Source: AC-32 sp963772975 (GTDB lineage: Bacteria > Actinomycetota > Thermoleophilia > Gaiellales > Gaiellaceae). From it: a stretch of DNA of 64,000 nucleotides. How positions within the stretch are numbered: the first letter of the stretch is position 1; each line of letters opens with the position of its first letter. The notes below the pieces were generated by a model. That model did not search any database. It was not told where the DNA came from and saw only the letters and a program-made list of their open reading frames with translations. The stretch lies in the NCBI GenBank assembly GCA_963772975.1, contig CAVYZH010000002.1, forward strand, positions 310,001 to 374,000, in the 5' to 3' direction. This document shows positions 36,676 through 45,219 of this stretch, in pieces. Both the position numbers and the translations under genes were made by a program.

Positions 36676-37149
36676 CTAAGCGGCCTTGATTTCCAGGATC
36701 TTGAACTTCATCGACCCGCGCGGGGCCGCGACCTCGACGGTCTCGCCCTTCTTCTTGCCGATGATCGCCTTGCCCACCGGCGACTCGTTCGAGAGCTTGT
36801 TCTCGGACGGGTTCGCCTCGGCGGAGCCGACGATGCGGTACTCAACCGTCTGCTTGGCGTCGATGTCGCGCAGCTTCACCTTCGATCCGATCGAGACGAC
36901 GTCTTTCGCGATGTCCTTCTTGCTGATCACGCGGGCGTTGCGGAGCCGCTCTTCGAGCGTGGCGATGCGGTGCTCGAGCAGCGCCTGCTCGTTCTTCGCG
37001 TCGTCGTACTCGGCGTTCTCGGCGATGTCGCCGAACTCACGCGCCGTGCGGATGCGCTCCGCGACCTCACGGCGCTTGTCGTTCGAGAGATACTCGATCT
37101 CCTGCTTCAGCTTCTCGTAGCCTTCGGGAGTGAGGATGACGTCCTTCAA
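36676..37149 (-). CDS. greA: Transcription elongation factor GreA
   Basis: A 157-aa factor that rescues backtracked RNA polymerase by stimulating transcript cleavage. The N-terminal coiled coil bears the acidic tip AREFGDIAENAEYDDAKNEQ (about 36-55). The C-terminal FKBP-like domain has SNESPVGKAIIGKKKGETVE. The TTG at 37149 (TTG AAG GAC) gives the normal length and sits 4-5 nt after GGAGG. Confidence 0.95.
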   Translation of the reverse strand: MKDVILTPEGYEKLKQEIEYLSNDKRREVAERIRTAREFGDIAENAEYDDAKNEQALLEHRIATLEERLRNARVISKKDIAKDVVSIGSKVKLRDIDAKQTVEYRIVGSAEANPSENKLSNESPVGKAIIGKKKGETVEVAAPRGSMKFKILEIKAA

Positions 37150-37201
37150 CGGGCCTCCTGAAAGAAAAACGCGCGGCACAGGGGCGCCGTCGCGGGCGCG
37201 G

Positions 37202-37231
37202 ATGTTACCTACAAGGGTGGATGGACGTCAA
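37202..37231 (-). promoter_or_regulatory. Sigma-70-type promoter of greA-lysS
   Basis: The minus strand reads TTGACG (37226-37231), an 18-nt spacer, then TAACAT (37202-37207). This is the best two-box housekeeping promoter in the window. A start about 7 nt beyond gives a leader of about 45 nt that contains the greA GGAGG. It lies within the upstream region of the divergent dihydrouridine synthase gene. Confidence 0.65.
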
Positions 37232-37258
37232 CCTGCTGCGGATACTGTTTCCCGCTCT

Positions 37259-38320
37259 GTGCAGGTAGATCTTCGAAGCAACTGGGCGATTCGCGACGTC
37301 GAGATCCCGACGCGGCTCGTGCTCGCCCCCATGGCCGGTGTCAGCGTGCAGGCCTTTCGCCGCCAGGGACGGCGTTACGGCGCGGGGCTCGTGTGCTCGG
37401 AAATGGTCAGCTGCGCCGGTCTGCACCACGGCAACGAGCGCACGCTCGGCTACCTGCGGATCTCGGCGGACGAGCGGCCGCTGGCGGTGCAGATCTTCGG
37501 CTCCGAGCCCGAGGTGATGGCCGAGGCGGCGCGGATGGTCGAGGACGCCGGCGCCGACCTCGTCGACGTCAACTTCGGCTGCCCGGTGAAGAAGGTGACC
37601 AAGACGGGCGCCGGGGCGACGCTGCTCGAGGACCACGAGCGCGCCTGCCGTGTGATCTCGGCGGTGGCCGAGTCGGTCTCGGTGCCCGTCACGGTCAAGA
37701 TGCGCCGCGGGATCGAGAACGGCTCCCGCTCGTGCCTCGAGCTCGGACCGCGACTGGTCGAAGCAGGCGCCTCCTCGCTGACGCTGCACCCGCGCTCGGC
37801 GCGGCAGATGTACACGGGCGAGGCCGACCACTCGCTGACCGCGGAGCTCACTGCGTTGGTCGACGTGCCCGTCGTCGCGTCCGGCGACGTCACCTCGCGC
37901 GCGCGGGCGCAGGCGATCCTGGCCACGACCGGCGCCGCCGCCGTGATGGTCGGCCGCGCGGCGCAGGGCAACCCGTGGGCGCTGCGCGAGATCCTCGACG
38001 GCGACGACGGCGAGCCGACGCGCGAGGAGGTCGTCGCCGAGCTGATCCTGTTCATGCGCGAGACCGTCCGCGAGCTCGGCGAGCGGCGCTCGACCGGCTT
38101 CCTGAAGAAGTTCTACGGCTGGTACCTCGGCCGCGGCCGCTTCCCGCGCCCGTTCAAGGCCGAGCTGGTGCAGCTCGAGACGCTGGACGAGGTCGAGACC
38201 CGCCTGCTGGCGGCCGCACCGGGCGCCGCCGAGATTCTGGAACGGCTGGTCGCGGAGCTGCCGGACGGCGAGGACGACGTCGTGCTCGACCTGCCGATCT
38301 CGATCTACGGCGGCGGCTGA
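37259..38320 (+). CDS. dusB: tRNA-dihydrouridine synthase
   Basis: A flavoenzyme that reduces uridine in tRNA. The 353-aa protein has a TIM barrel starting IPTRLVLAPMAGVSVQAFRR, the catalytic-Cys motif DVNFGCPVKKVTKTGAGATL, TVKMRRGIENG and VMVGRAAQGNPW (phosphate binding), and a C-terminal helical domain. The GTG at 37259 leads directly into the conserved barrel. A GTG at 37217 is an alternative. The assignment to DusB rather than another Dus subgroup rests on overall likeness. It overlaps the convergent hydrolase by 16 bp. Confidence 0.9.
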   Translation: MQVDLRSNWAIRDVEIPTRLVLAPMAGVSVQAFRRQGRRYGAGLVCSEMVSCAGLHHGNERTLGYLRISADERPLAVQIFGSEPEVMAEAARMVEDAGADLVDVNFGCPVKKVTKTGAGATLLEDHERACRVISAVAESVSVPVTVKMRRGIENGSRSCLELGPRLVEAGASSLTLHPRSARQMYTGEADHSLTAELTALVDVPVVASGDVTSRARAQAILATTGAAAVMVGRAAQGNPWALREILDGDDGEPTREEVVAELILFMRETVRELGERRSTGFLKKFYGWYLGRGRFPRPFKAELVQLETLDEVETRLLAAAPGAAEILERLVAELPDGEDDVVLDLPISIYGGG

Positions 38321-39111
38321 GCGGAGACAAACTCTCCGACGAGGCCGGCGATCCTTTCGGGAGCAAACGAGATCAGGTCGTGGATCCCGTCCGAGATCGA
38401 CTCGATCCGCGCGTCCGGCAACGCCGCGCGGAAACGCTCGACCGACTCGGGGCCGACCCCTGACGCGACGACGAGCAGCACAGGCACGCCGGCCGCCGAG
38501 ATCGCCGGGTAAGCCTCCGCGACTGGCTCGAGCCGGCTCCCCTGGTTGATCGCTCCGAGCGCTTCGGCCGAAAGGACCGGCGCCACGCGGCCGTCCTCTT
38601 CAACCATGATCGCCCGGTGGGCCTCCTCGAGCGCGGGCGTCCAGCGGCGCAGCGTCTCGCTCTCGAAGGCGAGGTAGGCGTCCCAGCTGTCGAATGTCTC
38701 ATCCTCCCGCTCGGCGCGCGCCTCGGCGATCGCCGCCTCGAGCCCGGTCGGCTGCCGTGAGCCGTGATGGCCGCCCTCGACGAGCGCGAGTGCCGTCGTG
38801 CGTTCTGGGTACCGGGCCGCGAACCACACGCCGACGCGGCCGCCCCACGAGAAGCCGAGGAAGGCGGCTCGATCGATTCCGAGCTCAGAGAGCAGGACCG
38901 CCGCGCGCTCGGCGAGCCGGGTCGGCCGGAACGAGTCGGCGTCGCCCGACGGCGAGCCTCCGTGGCCCGGCGGATCCGGGGCGACCACGTGCAGGCCGTA
39001 TTGGCCGGCCAGGAGCGGCCCAATCTCGTTGGCGTGCAGCCCGGTCCCGCCGAGGCCGTCCCAGTAGAGCAGGGCCGGGTCACCTCGGCGGCCCCACTCA
39101 TAGACGTTCAT
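38305..39111 (-). CDS. Alpha/beta-hydrolase
   Basis: A 268-aa alpha/beta-hydrolase with the oxyanion region WDGLGGTG (17-24), DPPGHGGS near 46-53, nucleophile elbow GFSWGG (about 85-90, Ser) and a C-terminal His in SDGIHDLI. The substrate is unknown. The ATG overlaps the coaX stop (ATGA), so it is the second gene of that operon. Confidence 0.87.
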   Translation of the reverse strand: MNVYEWGRRGDPALLYWDGLGGTGLHANEIGPLLAGQYGLHVVAPDPPGHGGSPSGDADSFRPTRLAERAAVLLSELGIDRAAFLGFSWGGRVGVWFAARYPERTTALALVEGGHHGSRQPTGLEAAIAEARAEREDETFDSWDAYLAFESETLRRWTPALEEAHRAIMVEEDGRVAPVLSAEALGAINQGSRLEPVAEAYPAISAAGVPVLLVVASGVGPESVERFRAALPDARIESISDGIHDLISFAPERIAGLVGEFVSAQPPP

Positions 39112-39863
39112 TCGTGATTGCGCTCCCAGACGAGCCTGATGCCTTCGAGCGTCAGGAACGGGTCGATCGTCTCCAGCGTGCGCGCGTGCGGGACGATCAG
39201 GTCGGCCAGGCCGCCCGTCGCTACCGTCTGGGCCTGGGCGCCGAGCTCCTCGCGGATGCGCTCGACGATCCCGTCCACCTGGCCGGCGAACCCGTAGACG
39301 AGCCCCGACTGCAGGCTCGAGGCGGTGTTCTTCGCGATCACCCTCTCCGGCTCGACGAAGTCGACCTTGAACAGCCGTGCCGCGCGCGAGAAAAGGGCCT
39401 CCATCGAGACCTCGATGCCTGGCGCGAGCACCCCACCGACGTACTCGCCCTCCGGCGAGACGACGTCGAAGTTCGTCGAGGTGCCGAAGTCGACGACGAT
39501 CGCCGGCGCGCCGTACCGCTCGAGCGCCGCGACCGCGTTCGCGATCCGATCGGGCCCGACCTCGCGCGGGTCGTCGTAGCGGATCGGGACGCCGGTCTTC
39601 ACCCCTGGCCCGAGATCGAGCAGCTCAGCCTTGGCGTACTCCATGGCGAAGTCCTCGTAGCTGCGATGGAGCTGGGGCACCGTCGACGCGAGCGCGATCC
39701 CTTCGACGGCGTCGAGGCCGACGAAGCTGCCGTAGAGCGCGCCGAGCTCGTCGCCGCTGCGGTTGCGCTCGGTCGCCACGCGCCAGTGCTCGCGTAGCTC
39801 CTCGCCCTCGAAGAGCCCGAAGACCGTCTGCGTGTTCCCGACGTCGATCGCCAGGAGTGCCAT
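39108..39863 (-). CDS. coaX: Type III pantothenate kinase
   Basis: The first step of coenzyme A synthesis. The 251-aa ASKHA-fold kinase has LLAIDVGNTQTVFGLFEG (phosphate 1 loop), GPDRIANAVAA (pantothenate site), VVDFGTSTNFDVV (phosphate 2) and GGVLAPGIEVSMEALF. A leaderless start is indicated by TAGCCT 7 nt before the ATG. The TAG of that box is the stop of the upstream binding-protein gene. Confidence 0.95.
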   Translation of the reverse strand: MALLAIDVGNTQTVFGLFEGEELREHWRVATERNRSGDELGALYGSFVGLDAVEGIALASTVPQLHRSYEDFAMEYAKAELLDLGPGVKTGVPIRYDDPREVGPDRIANAVAALERYGAPAIVVDFGTSTNFDVVSPEGEYVGGVLAPGIEVSMEALFSRAARLFKVDFVEPERVIAKNTASSLQSGLVYGFAGQVDGIVERIREELGAQAQTVATGGLADLIVPHARTLETIDPFLTLEGIRLVWERNHE

Positions 39864-39870
39864 GCGCGAG

Positions 39871-39876
39871 AGGCTA
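39871..39876 (-). promoter_or_regulatory. coaX leaderless -10 box containing the upstream stop
   Basis: On the minus strand TAGCCT is followed by CTCGCGC and ATG. Bases 39874-39876 are the TAG stop of the solute-binding protein gene. Confidence 0.55.
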
Positions 39877-41499
39877 CTTCAGCGCCAGCGCGGGAATGCT
39901 CCAGTCCTGGTAGACGCCGACGTAGACGAGGCTCTTCGGCTCGACGCGCCGTGAGAAGTAGAAGCGGCCGTTGTACGTGCGCGTGACCACGACCGGCGCG
40001 AGCGTGCTGATCAGGTCGAGGTCGAGCCTGCCGAGCGCGCGCAACCGTGCGGCGCCGTGCAGCCGCTCGAGCGCGCCGAGCCTGGATTGGAACTTCGTCC
40101 CGGCGGTCCCGAGCCCGTTGAACCCGAGGGAGAGCAGCCCCAGCGGCTCCGGGTACTCGGAGCACCAGCCGAGCGAGACCCCGAGATCGAGGTCGCTGTT
40201 CCGCCTGCCGATCGCGTCGTAGATGTCCGCGCCCGTGAACGCCTTCAGCTTGATCCGCTCCGCTTTGAGGCCGAGCTTCACGAGCACCTCGCGGACGTTC
40301 TGCGCCTGCGCCAGGCCGGCAGGGGCCGAGCTGCGGTAGCCGACGTTCACGAGCCCCGCCCGCAGGTGGCCGGCCGCGAGCCGCCGGGCCTTGCGGGCGT
40401 TCGGCGCGCCGCGGTACGGCTGCAGCTTCTTCGCGGTGACCGAGCCGGGAACGGACGGGGGCAGCAGGTGGGTCCACGGCGAGCCGGTGTACGGCGGAAG
40501 CGAGGCCAGCAGGGCACGGCGGTCGATCATCCAGTTGAGCGCCTGGCGCAGGGCGACGTTGTTCCGGAACAGCGGCCGCCGGCTGTTCATCCCGACGTAG
40601 CCGACGCAGTTGGTCGGCTCGACCCAGAAACGGCTCTTGTTGACGCCGAACCTGCGCGCGACCCCGCGAACCTCGGCGTCCGGCAGCGGGCCCTCGTCGA
40701 GGCTTCCTGCCTCGACTTGCCGGTAACCCTCCTCCTGGTCGAGATTCCAGCGGACGTCGACGCCCTTCACGTTGCGGGGTCGCAGCCCGCGGTAGTACGG
40801 GTTGCGGCGAAGCTGGGTGATCGTGTTCGGCGTGTTCTGCGTGAAGGCGTACGGACCCGCGGACGGGTAGCCGCCCGCGACCACTTCCCTCGTCAGCGGC
40901 AGCCTCAGCGAGGTCGCCTGGAAGAACGGCATCGCGAGCTTCGTCAGCAGCATCGGGTCGCGCCTCGTCAGCCGGATCACCAGGCGGTAGCCCTTCGCCA
41001 CGACGCCCCTGACGTGCGTCGCCCTGCCGGCGTTGACGGCGATCGCCCCGACGATGTCCGTGCCGCTCGGATCGGTGATGAACGACGCTCCGGGCGAGGC
41101 GAGGTCATGGTTGGCCACGCGGTCGATCGCATAGGCGAAGCTCTTCGCCGTCACGGGCGCGCCGTCGCTGAAGCGGAAGCCGCGCCTGATCGTGAACGTG
41201 TAGGTGCGCCCGTCGCGCGAAACCTTGTAGCCGGACGCGACCTCCGGCTGCAGCGCGCCGCCGGCAGCGCCCGCGCGGTCGGGGTAGTTGAAGAGCTTCG
41301 CCGCGGTCGCGTACTCGAGCGACCACGCCGTCGAGACGTACGCGAGCTGCGGGTCGATCTGCACCGAGGCGCCCGCGTAGCCGACCCGGAAGACCCCGCC
41401 CTGCGCGAAGCCGCGCGAAGCCCCCGCCAGGCCGGCCGCGACCAGAAACGCCGCGCCGAGCACAAGCGCTCCGACCCCCTGCCAGAGCGTGCGCGACAT
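39874..41499 (-). CDS. Peptide/nickel-type ABC transporter substrate-binding protein
   Basis: A 541-aa family 5 extracellular binding protein. It has a signal peptide (1-32; GLAGASRGFAQ, no lipobox Cys), YTFTIRRGFRFSDGAPVTAK (about 106-125) typical of the family, and a late SLGWCSEYPEPLGLLSLGF. Such proteins usually work with permease and ATPase genes, but none occur in the window, so it is an orphan component. The substrate could be oligopeptides or another large solute. Confidence 0.85.
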   Translation of the reverse strand: MSRTLWQGVGALVLGAAFLVAAGLAGASRGFAQGGVFRVGYAGASVQIDPQLAYVSTAWSLEYATAAKLFNYPDRAGAAGGALQPEVASGYKVSRDGRTYTFTIRRGFRFSDGAPVTAKSFAYAIDRVANHDLASPGASFITDPSGTDIVGAIAVNAGRATHVRGVVAKGYRLVIRLTRRDPMLLTKLAMPFFQATSLRLPLTREVVAGGYPSAGPYAFTQNTPNTITQLRRNPYYRGLRPRNVKGVDVRWNLDQEEGYRQVEAGSLDEGPLPDAEVRGVARRFGVNKSRFWVEPTNCVGYVGMNSRRPLFRNNVALRQALNWMIDRRALLASLPPYTGSPWTHLLPPSVPGSVTAKKLQPYRGAPNARKARRLAAGHLRAGLVNVGYRSSAPAGLAQAQNVREVLVKLGLKAERIKLKAFTGADIYDAIGRRNSDLDLGVSLGWCSEYPEPLGLLSLGFNGLGTAGTKFQSRLGALERLHGAARLRALGRLDLDLISTLAPVVVTRTYNGRFYFSRRVEPKSLVYVGVYQDWSIPALALK

Positions 41500-41531
41500 G
41501 TGCTACTTACGACGCGGAGGCGGTGTGCGAG

Positions 41532-41897
41532 TTAGAGCTCGTCGTCGGAGCCGAGCGACTCGCCGATCCGCTCGGCGAGCGCTTCCGCGGTCAGGCTGGG
41601 CTCGTCGCCCTCGCCGCGCAGCTCCTCGACGGTCACGTCGCTCGAGGTGTAGACCTCGGCGCGCGGGATGATGCGGGTCGGGCGGTTCTTGTCCCAGACC
41701 CAGACGTCCTCCATCTTCAGCTGGAAGAACGGGTAGCTCGGCTGCGGCACGTACTGCAGGTCGAGCTTGTTGCAGAGGTACGTCGCGTCCTGTGTCAGCA
41801 CGCAGTACCGGAACAGCGCAAAGACCGCGGAGTACTCCTTCTTCAGCGCGAGCTCGAGCTCGGCTTCGAACTCGTCGAGCTCGTCGAGATGCGACAT
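41532..41897 (-). CDS. DUF2469 family protein
   Basis: A 121-aa actinobacterial protein. LDEFEAELELALKKEYSAVF and the diagnostic MEDVWVWDKNRPTR then VYTSSDVTVEELRG match the DUF2469 pattern (aDaWVWDxyRPaRf...DVNiEEL). The function is unknown. The ATG at 41897 rather than 41909 is favoured because TATGAT lies 7 nt upstream (41905-41910). That box holds the folK TGA stop. Confidence 0.82.
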   Translation of the reverse strand: MSHLDELDEFEAELELALKKEYSAVFALFRYCVLTQDATYLCNKLDLQYVPQPSYPFFQLKMEDVWVWDKNRPTRIIPRAEVYTSSDVTVEELRGEGDEPSLTAEALAERIGESLGSDDEL

Positions 41898-41905
41898 GGG
41901 CATCA

Positions 41906-42364
41906 TCATAGCCCTGCCAACAACGCCTGGACCGGCCCGCGTCCGGGGAGCTCGAGCGCGGGGTCGAGCTCGGCCAGCGGCTCCAGCGCGAAGCGCCGCT
42001 CGTGCAGGCGTGGATGAGGAATCTGGAGGTCCGGCTCGTCGATCTGCTCGTCGCCGTAGAGGAGCAGGTCGAGGTCGATCGTGCGCGGCCCGAAACGATG
42101 TCCCTCGCCTCTGACGCGGCCCAGGCGGCGCTCGATCACCAGCAGCCGCTCGAGCAGCTCGCGCGCGCTCAGCGAGGTGCGCAGCTCGGCCGCGCCGTTG
42201 AGAAAGCGCGGCTGGTCCTCGAAGCCGACCGGGTCGGTCTCGCGCAGGCTCGAGACCGCGACCAGCTCGATGCCGTCCTCGGCCGCGAGCAGCTCGAACG
42301 CGCGCTCGATCTGCACCCGCGGGTCCTCAAGGTTCGCGCCGAGCCCGACGAAGCTTCTGGTCAT
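41906..42364 (-). CDS. folK: 2-amino-4-hydroxy-6-hydroxymethyldihydropteridine pyrophosphokinase
   Basis: A folate-pathway enzyme (HPPK) that activates the pterin for FolP. The 152-aa length is typical. GLGANLEDP (7-15), ETDPVGFEDQPRFLNGA (about 42-58), RFGPRTIDLDLLLYG (metal-binding D-x-D) and IPHPRLHERRFAL are all present. It is separated from folP-folB by a subtilase gene. Its ATG overlaps a possible divergent ATG of that gene as CATG. GACAAT lies 7 nt upstream as a possible -10. Confidence 0.95.
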   Translation of the reverse strand: MTRSFVGLGANLEDPRVQIERAFELLAAEDGIELVAVSSLRETDPVGFEDQPRFLNGAAELRTSLSARELLERLLVIERRLGRVRGEGHRFGPRTIDLDLLLYGDEQIDEPDLQIPHPRLHERRFALEPLAELDPALELPGRGPVQALLAGL

Positions 42365-42416
42365 GGCCGCGATTGTCCGTCATCCCGCGCGACTCGCAGC
42401 TACCGTGTCACGCGCC

Positions 42417-44057
42417 GTGCGCCGCAGCGTACTGATCGGGGTCGTCGCCCTCTGCTTCAGCTCGGCCGCCCACGCGGCCGTGCTCGCGCATCCCGGAAAG
42501 CCGGTCACCTCTGGCCCGCGCACCTTCGCCAGGCTGCAGGCCTACCCGCGCACGCTCGTCGAGCTCGACCACGTCCGCGGCAATGCGGCCGTGCCCGCGC
42601 TGCGCCGGGCGGGCGGCCGGCTGATCGAGCCCTCGCTCGCGCTCTGGCGCCTGCCGAGCTGGACCGCGCAGCGGCTGCTGCCCAGCCTCCAGCGCCGCGG
42701 GCTCGTCCGCTCGGTGACGCCCGACGTGCCGATCGGCACCGACCCTCGCGGCGCGAGCGGCTTCTTCGGACAGTTCACCGACCCGCTCTCGCCGCAGGAG
42801 TGGTGGCCGTCGCACATCGGGGTCAGCGAGTGGATCGCGCCGGGCCCGGGAGTCCCGGTGACGATGATCGACTCCGGCGTCGACCTCTCGCACGAGGAGT
42901 TCGCCGGGCGGCCGAACACGATCCCGCTGAACACGCAGACCTTCGACGCCAACCAGGACGAGTTACACGGCACCTCGACCGCCTCGGTCGTCGGCGCTCC
43001 CGTCAACGGCAAGGGGATCGTCGGCATCTACCCGCAGGCGAAGCTCCAGCTCTGGGACGCGAGCCCGACCGGGCAGCTCACCGTCGGCGACGAGATCGCC
43101 GGCCTCGCCGCGGCGCGGCGCCAGGGGCGGGGCGTGATCAACCTCAGCCTCGGGGGCTTCGACCGGCTGCCGATCGAGGAGCACGCGATCCTGAACGCCT
43201 TCGGCGCCGGCCTGCTAGTCGTCGCCTCGTCCGGAAACGACCGCGAGGAGGGCAGCTCGCCCTCCTTCCCCGCGAGCTTCGCGCACGTGCTGACCATCGG
43301 CGCCACCGACGAGGCCGACCGCGTGGCCTTCTTCTCCAGCGCGTCGGCGGCGATGGACCTCGCCGCGCCGGGCCAGGACATCGAGGCCGCGATCCCGACC
43401 CTCTGGGACCGGGCCGGCTACGACCCCGTCGACGGCACGAGCTTCTCGGCTCCGCTCGTCTCCGGCGCCGCCGCGGCCGTCTGGACGTTGCGGCCGACCC
43501 TGTCGAACACGCAGCTGTTCGAGGTCATGCGCCGCTCGGCGCGCGACGTCGGCAAGGCGGGCTGGGACCAGGACACCGGCTACGGCATCCTCAACGTCCC
43601 CGCCGCGCTGACGCGGAAGCCGCCGGCCGTCGACCCGGAGGAGCCGAACGAGGACATCTACCTGGTGAAGCCGAACGGGCTCACGCGTGACGGCAAGGCG
43701 CCGCTCACGGCGCAGCACCGGCCGCGCGCGACGATCAGCGCCCAGCTCGAGCGGCGCGAGGACTCCGAAGACGTCTACCGCATCTACCTGCCGGCGAAAG
43801 GCAAGGTCGTCGTCACCGTGCGGCCGAACGCGAACGTCAACCTCGAGCTCTGGGGCAAGAAGACGACGACCGTCTTCGAGCAGGGCTCCGCCGCGAAGCG
43901 CGACCTGCTCGGCGTCTCGGCCCATGCGGGCGCGCGGTTCGAGCGCATCACGCTGAAGGGCCGCGGCTCGGCGGAGTTCGTCTATGCGGACGTGTTCCTG
44001 CCGAAGACCGGCGTGCAGGCCTCGTACTCGCTCAGCGTCGCTCCCGCCGCGCGCTAG
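42417..44057 (+). CDS. Secreted subtilisin-like serine protease (S8)
   Basis: A 546-aa exported peptidase. It has a signal peptide (1-20, SSAAHA), a prodomain-like region to about 110, and a catalytic domain with Asp152 (MIDSGVDL), His184 (DELHGTSTAS), Asn274 (SSGND, oxyanion) and Ser342 (GTSFSAPLVSG). A C-terminal jelly-roll-like prepeptidase domain (about 400-540, EDSEDVYRIYLPAKGKVVV) follows. The GTG at 42417 gives a compact signal peptide. An ATG at 42363 would add 18 residues and overlap the folK start codon. The 3' end overlaps folB by 26 bp. Confidence 0.9.
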   Translation: MRRSVLIGVVALCFSSAAHAAVLAHPGKPVTSGPRTFARLQAYPRTLVELDHVRGNAAVPALRRAGGRLIEPSLALWRLPSWTAQRLLPSLQRRGLVRSVTPDVPIGTDPRGASGFFGQFTDPLSPQEWWPSHIGVSEWIAPGPGVPVTMIDSGVDLSHEEFAGRPNTIPLNTQTFDANQDELHGTSTASVVGAPVNGKGIVGIYPQAKLQLWDASPTGQLTVGDEIAGLAAARRQGRGVINLSLGGFDRLPIEEHAILNAFGAGLLVVASSGNDREEGSSPSFPASFAHVLTIGATDEADRVAFFSSASAAMDLAAPGQDIEAAIPTLWDRAGYDPVDGTSFSAPLVSGAAAAVWTLRPTLSNTQLFEVMRRSARDVGKAGWDQDTGYGILNVPAALTRKPPAVDPEEPNEDIYLVKPNGLTRDGKAPLTAQHRPRATISAQLERREDSEDVYRIYLPAKGKVVVTVRPNANVNLELWGKKTTTVFEQGSAAKRDLLGVSAHAGARFERITLKGRGSAEFVYADVFLPKTGVQASYSLSVAPAAR

Positions 44058-44388
44058 CCGCGGCAAACTCGACCGGCGCGCCGGGGTCGACCTCGGGCTT
44101 GCGCACGCGGACGCTCACACGCTCGACCTGCTTGAAGTGCTCGAGCAGCGTGTCGGCGACCGCCCCGGCGAGCGACTCCAGCAACTGAAACTGCCGTTCG
44201 TCCGAGAGCGCGCGCACCAGCGTCACGACCTCGCGGTAGTCGACCGTCCCCTCGAGCTCGTCCGCCGGCGGCTCCGGCAGCTCGAGCTCGACGTCGTAGA
44301 GGAACGGCTGCTCGGTCTCGCGCTCCCACTCGAGCACGCCGTGACGGCCAGCCAGCTCGAGCCCGCGCAGCTCGACGACGACGTTCAT
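44032..44388 (-). CDS. folB: Dihydroneopterin aldolase
   Basis: A 118-aa folate-pathway enzyme that releases glycolaldehyde from dihydroneopterin. LRGLELAGRHGVLEWEREQP-type text is present (GRHGVLEWERETEQPF, about 14-29), followed by VDYREVVTLV and LLESLAGAVADTLL. The ATG overlaps the folP stop (ATGA), forming a folP-folB operon. Confidence 0.93.
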   Translation of the reverse strand: MNVVVELRGLELAGRHGVLEWERETEQPFLYDVELELPEPPADELEGTVDYREVVTLVRALSDERQFQLLESLAGAVADTLLEHFKQVERVSVRVRKPEVDPGAPVEFAAASARRERR

Positions 44389-45200
44389 GCCAGGGCGGCA
44401 CGCGCGGCCGCCAACGCCTCGACGTGCTCGCGGACGTCGTGGACGCGCAGGATCGTCGCCCCTCGCTCGTAGGCCGCGACCGCCGCGCCGACGCTCGCCG
44501 CCACCGAGCCGGTCGTCGCCTGCGGGTCGCCGAGCAGCTTGCCGAGCGAGCTCTTGCGCGAGAAGCCGATCACGACCGGCCGGCCGAGCGCGGTCAGCTC
44601 GTCCAGCCGCCGGACGAGCTCGAAGTTGTGCTCCACCGTCTTGCCGAAGCCGATCCCGGGATCGAGGCAGATGCGCTCCTCGGCGATCCCGGCCGCGACC
44701 GCTGCGCCCAGCCGCTCCTCCAGGAAGGCGGCGATCTCCGAGACGACGTCGTCGTAGCGCGGGTCGGCCTGCATCGTCCGCGGCTCGCCCTGCATGTGCA
44801 TCAGGCAGAGGTACGCATCCGACTCTGCGACGACCTCGGCCAGCGCCGGGTCGCCCCGCAGCGCGGTGACGTCGTTGACGAGCTCGGCGCCGAGCTCGAG
44901 CGCCCGCCGCGCGACCTCGGCCTTCGAGGTGTCGATCGAGACCGGGGCCCCCGAGAGCTGCTCGAGCACCGGCACGACCCGGCGGAGCTCCTCGTCGGTG
45001 GACACGCCCTCTGCCCCCGGCCGCGTCGACTCGCCGCCGACGTCGACGATCGCTGCGCCCTCGTCCAGCATCCGCCGGGCGCTCGCGACCGCGGAGACCG
45101 GGTCGAAGTTGACGCCGGGATCCGAGAACGAGTCCGGCGTGACGTTGACGACGCCCATCACGGACGGCCGCGGGAAACGCTGCTCGATGGGCTGTCTCAT
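44385..45200 (-). CDS. folP: Dihydropteroate synthase
   Basis: A 271-aa TIM-barrel enzyme joining p-aminobenzoate to the pterin. MGVVNVTPDSFSDPG (about 15-29), DVGGESTRPGAEGVS (about 53-67), SIDTSKAEVARRALE, NDVTALRG and GFSRKSSLGKLLG are the standard motifs. The ATG at 45200 lies 8 nt after TAACCT on the minus strand. That box overlaps the -10 of the divergent ABC transporter gene. Confidence 0.95.
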   Translation of the reverse strand: MRQPIEQRFPRPSVMGVVNVTPDSFSDPGVNFDPVSAVASARRMLDEGAAIVDVGGESTRPGAEGVSTDEELRRVVPVLEQLSGAPVSIDTSKAEVARRALELGAELVNDVTALRGDPALAEVVAESDAYLCLMHMQGEPRTMQADPRYDDVVSEIAAFLEERLGAAVAAGIAEERICLDPGIGFGKTVEHNFELVRRLDELTALGRPVVIGFSRKSSLGKLLGDPQATTGSVAASVGAAVAAYERGATILRVHDVREHVEALAAARAALA

Positions 45201-45207
45201 CCGTGGG

Positions 45208-45214
45208 TAGGTTA
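45208..45214. promoter_or_regulatory. Shared divergent -10 element of folP and the ABC exporter
   Basis: The 7-mer TAGGTTA gives TAGGTT on the plus strand, 6 nt before the ATG at 45220. On the minus strand it gives TAACCT, 8 nt before the folP ATG at 45200. The whole intergenic region is only 19 bp. Confidence 0.55.
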
Positions 45215-45219
45215 GGGCC

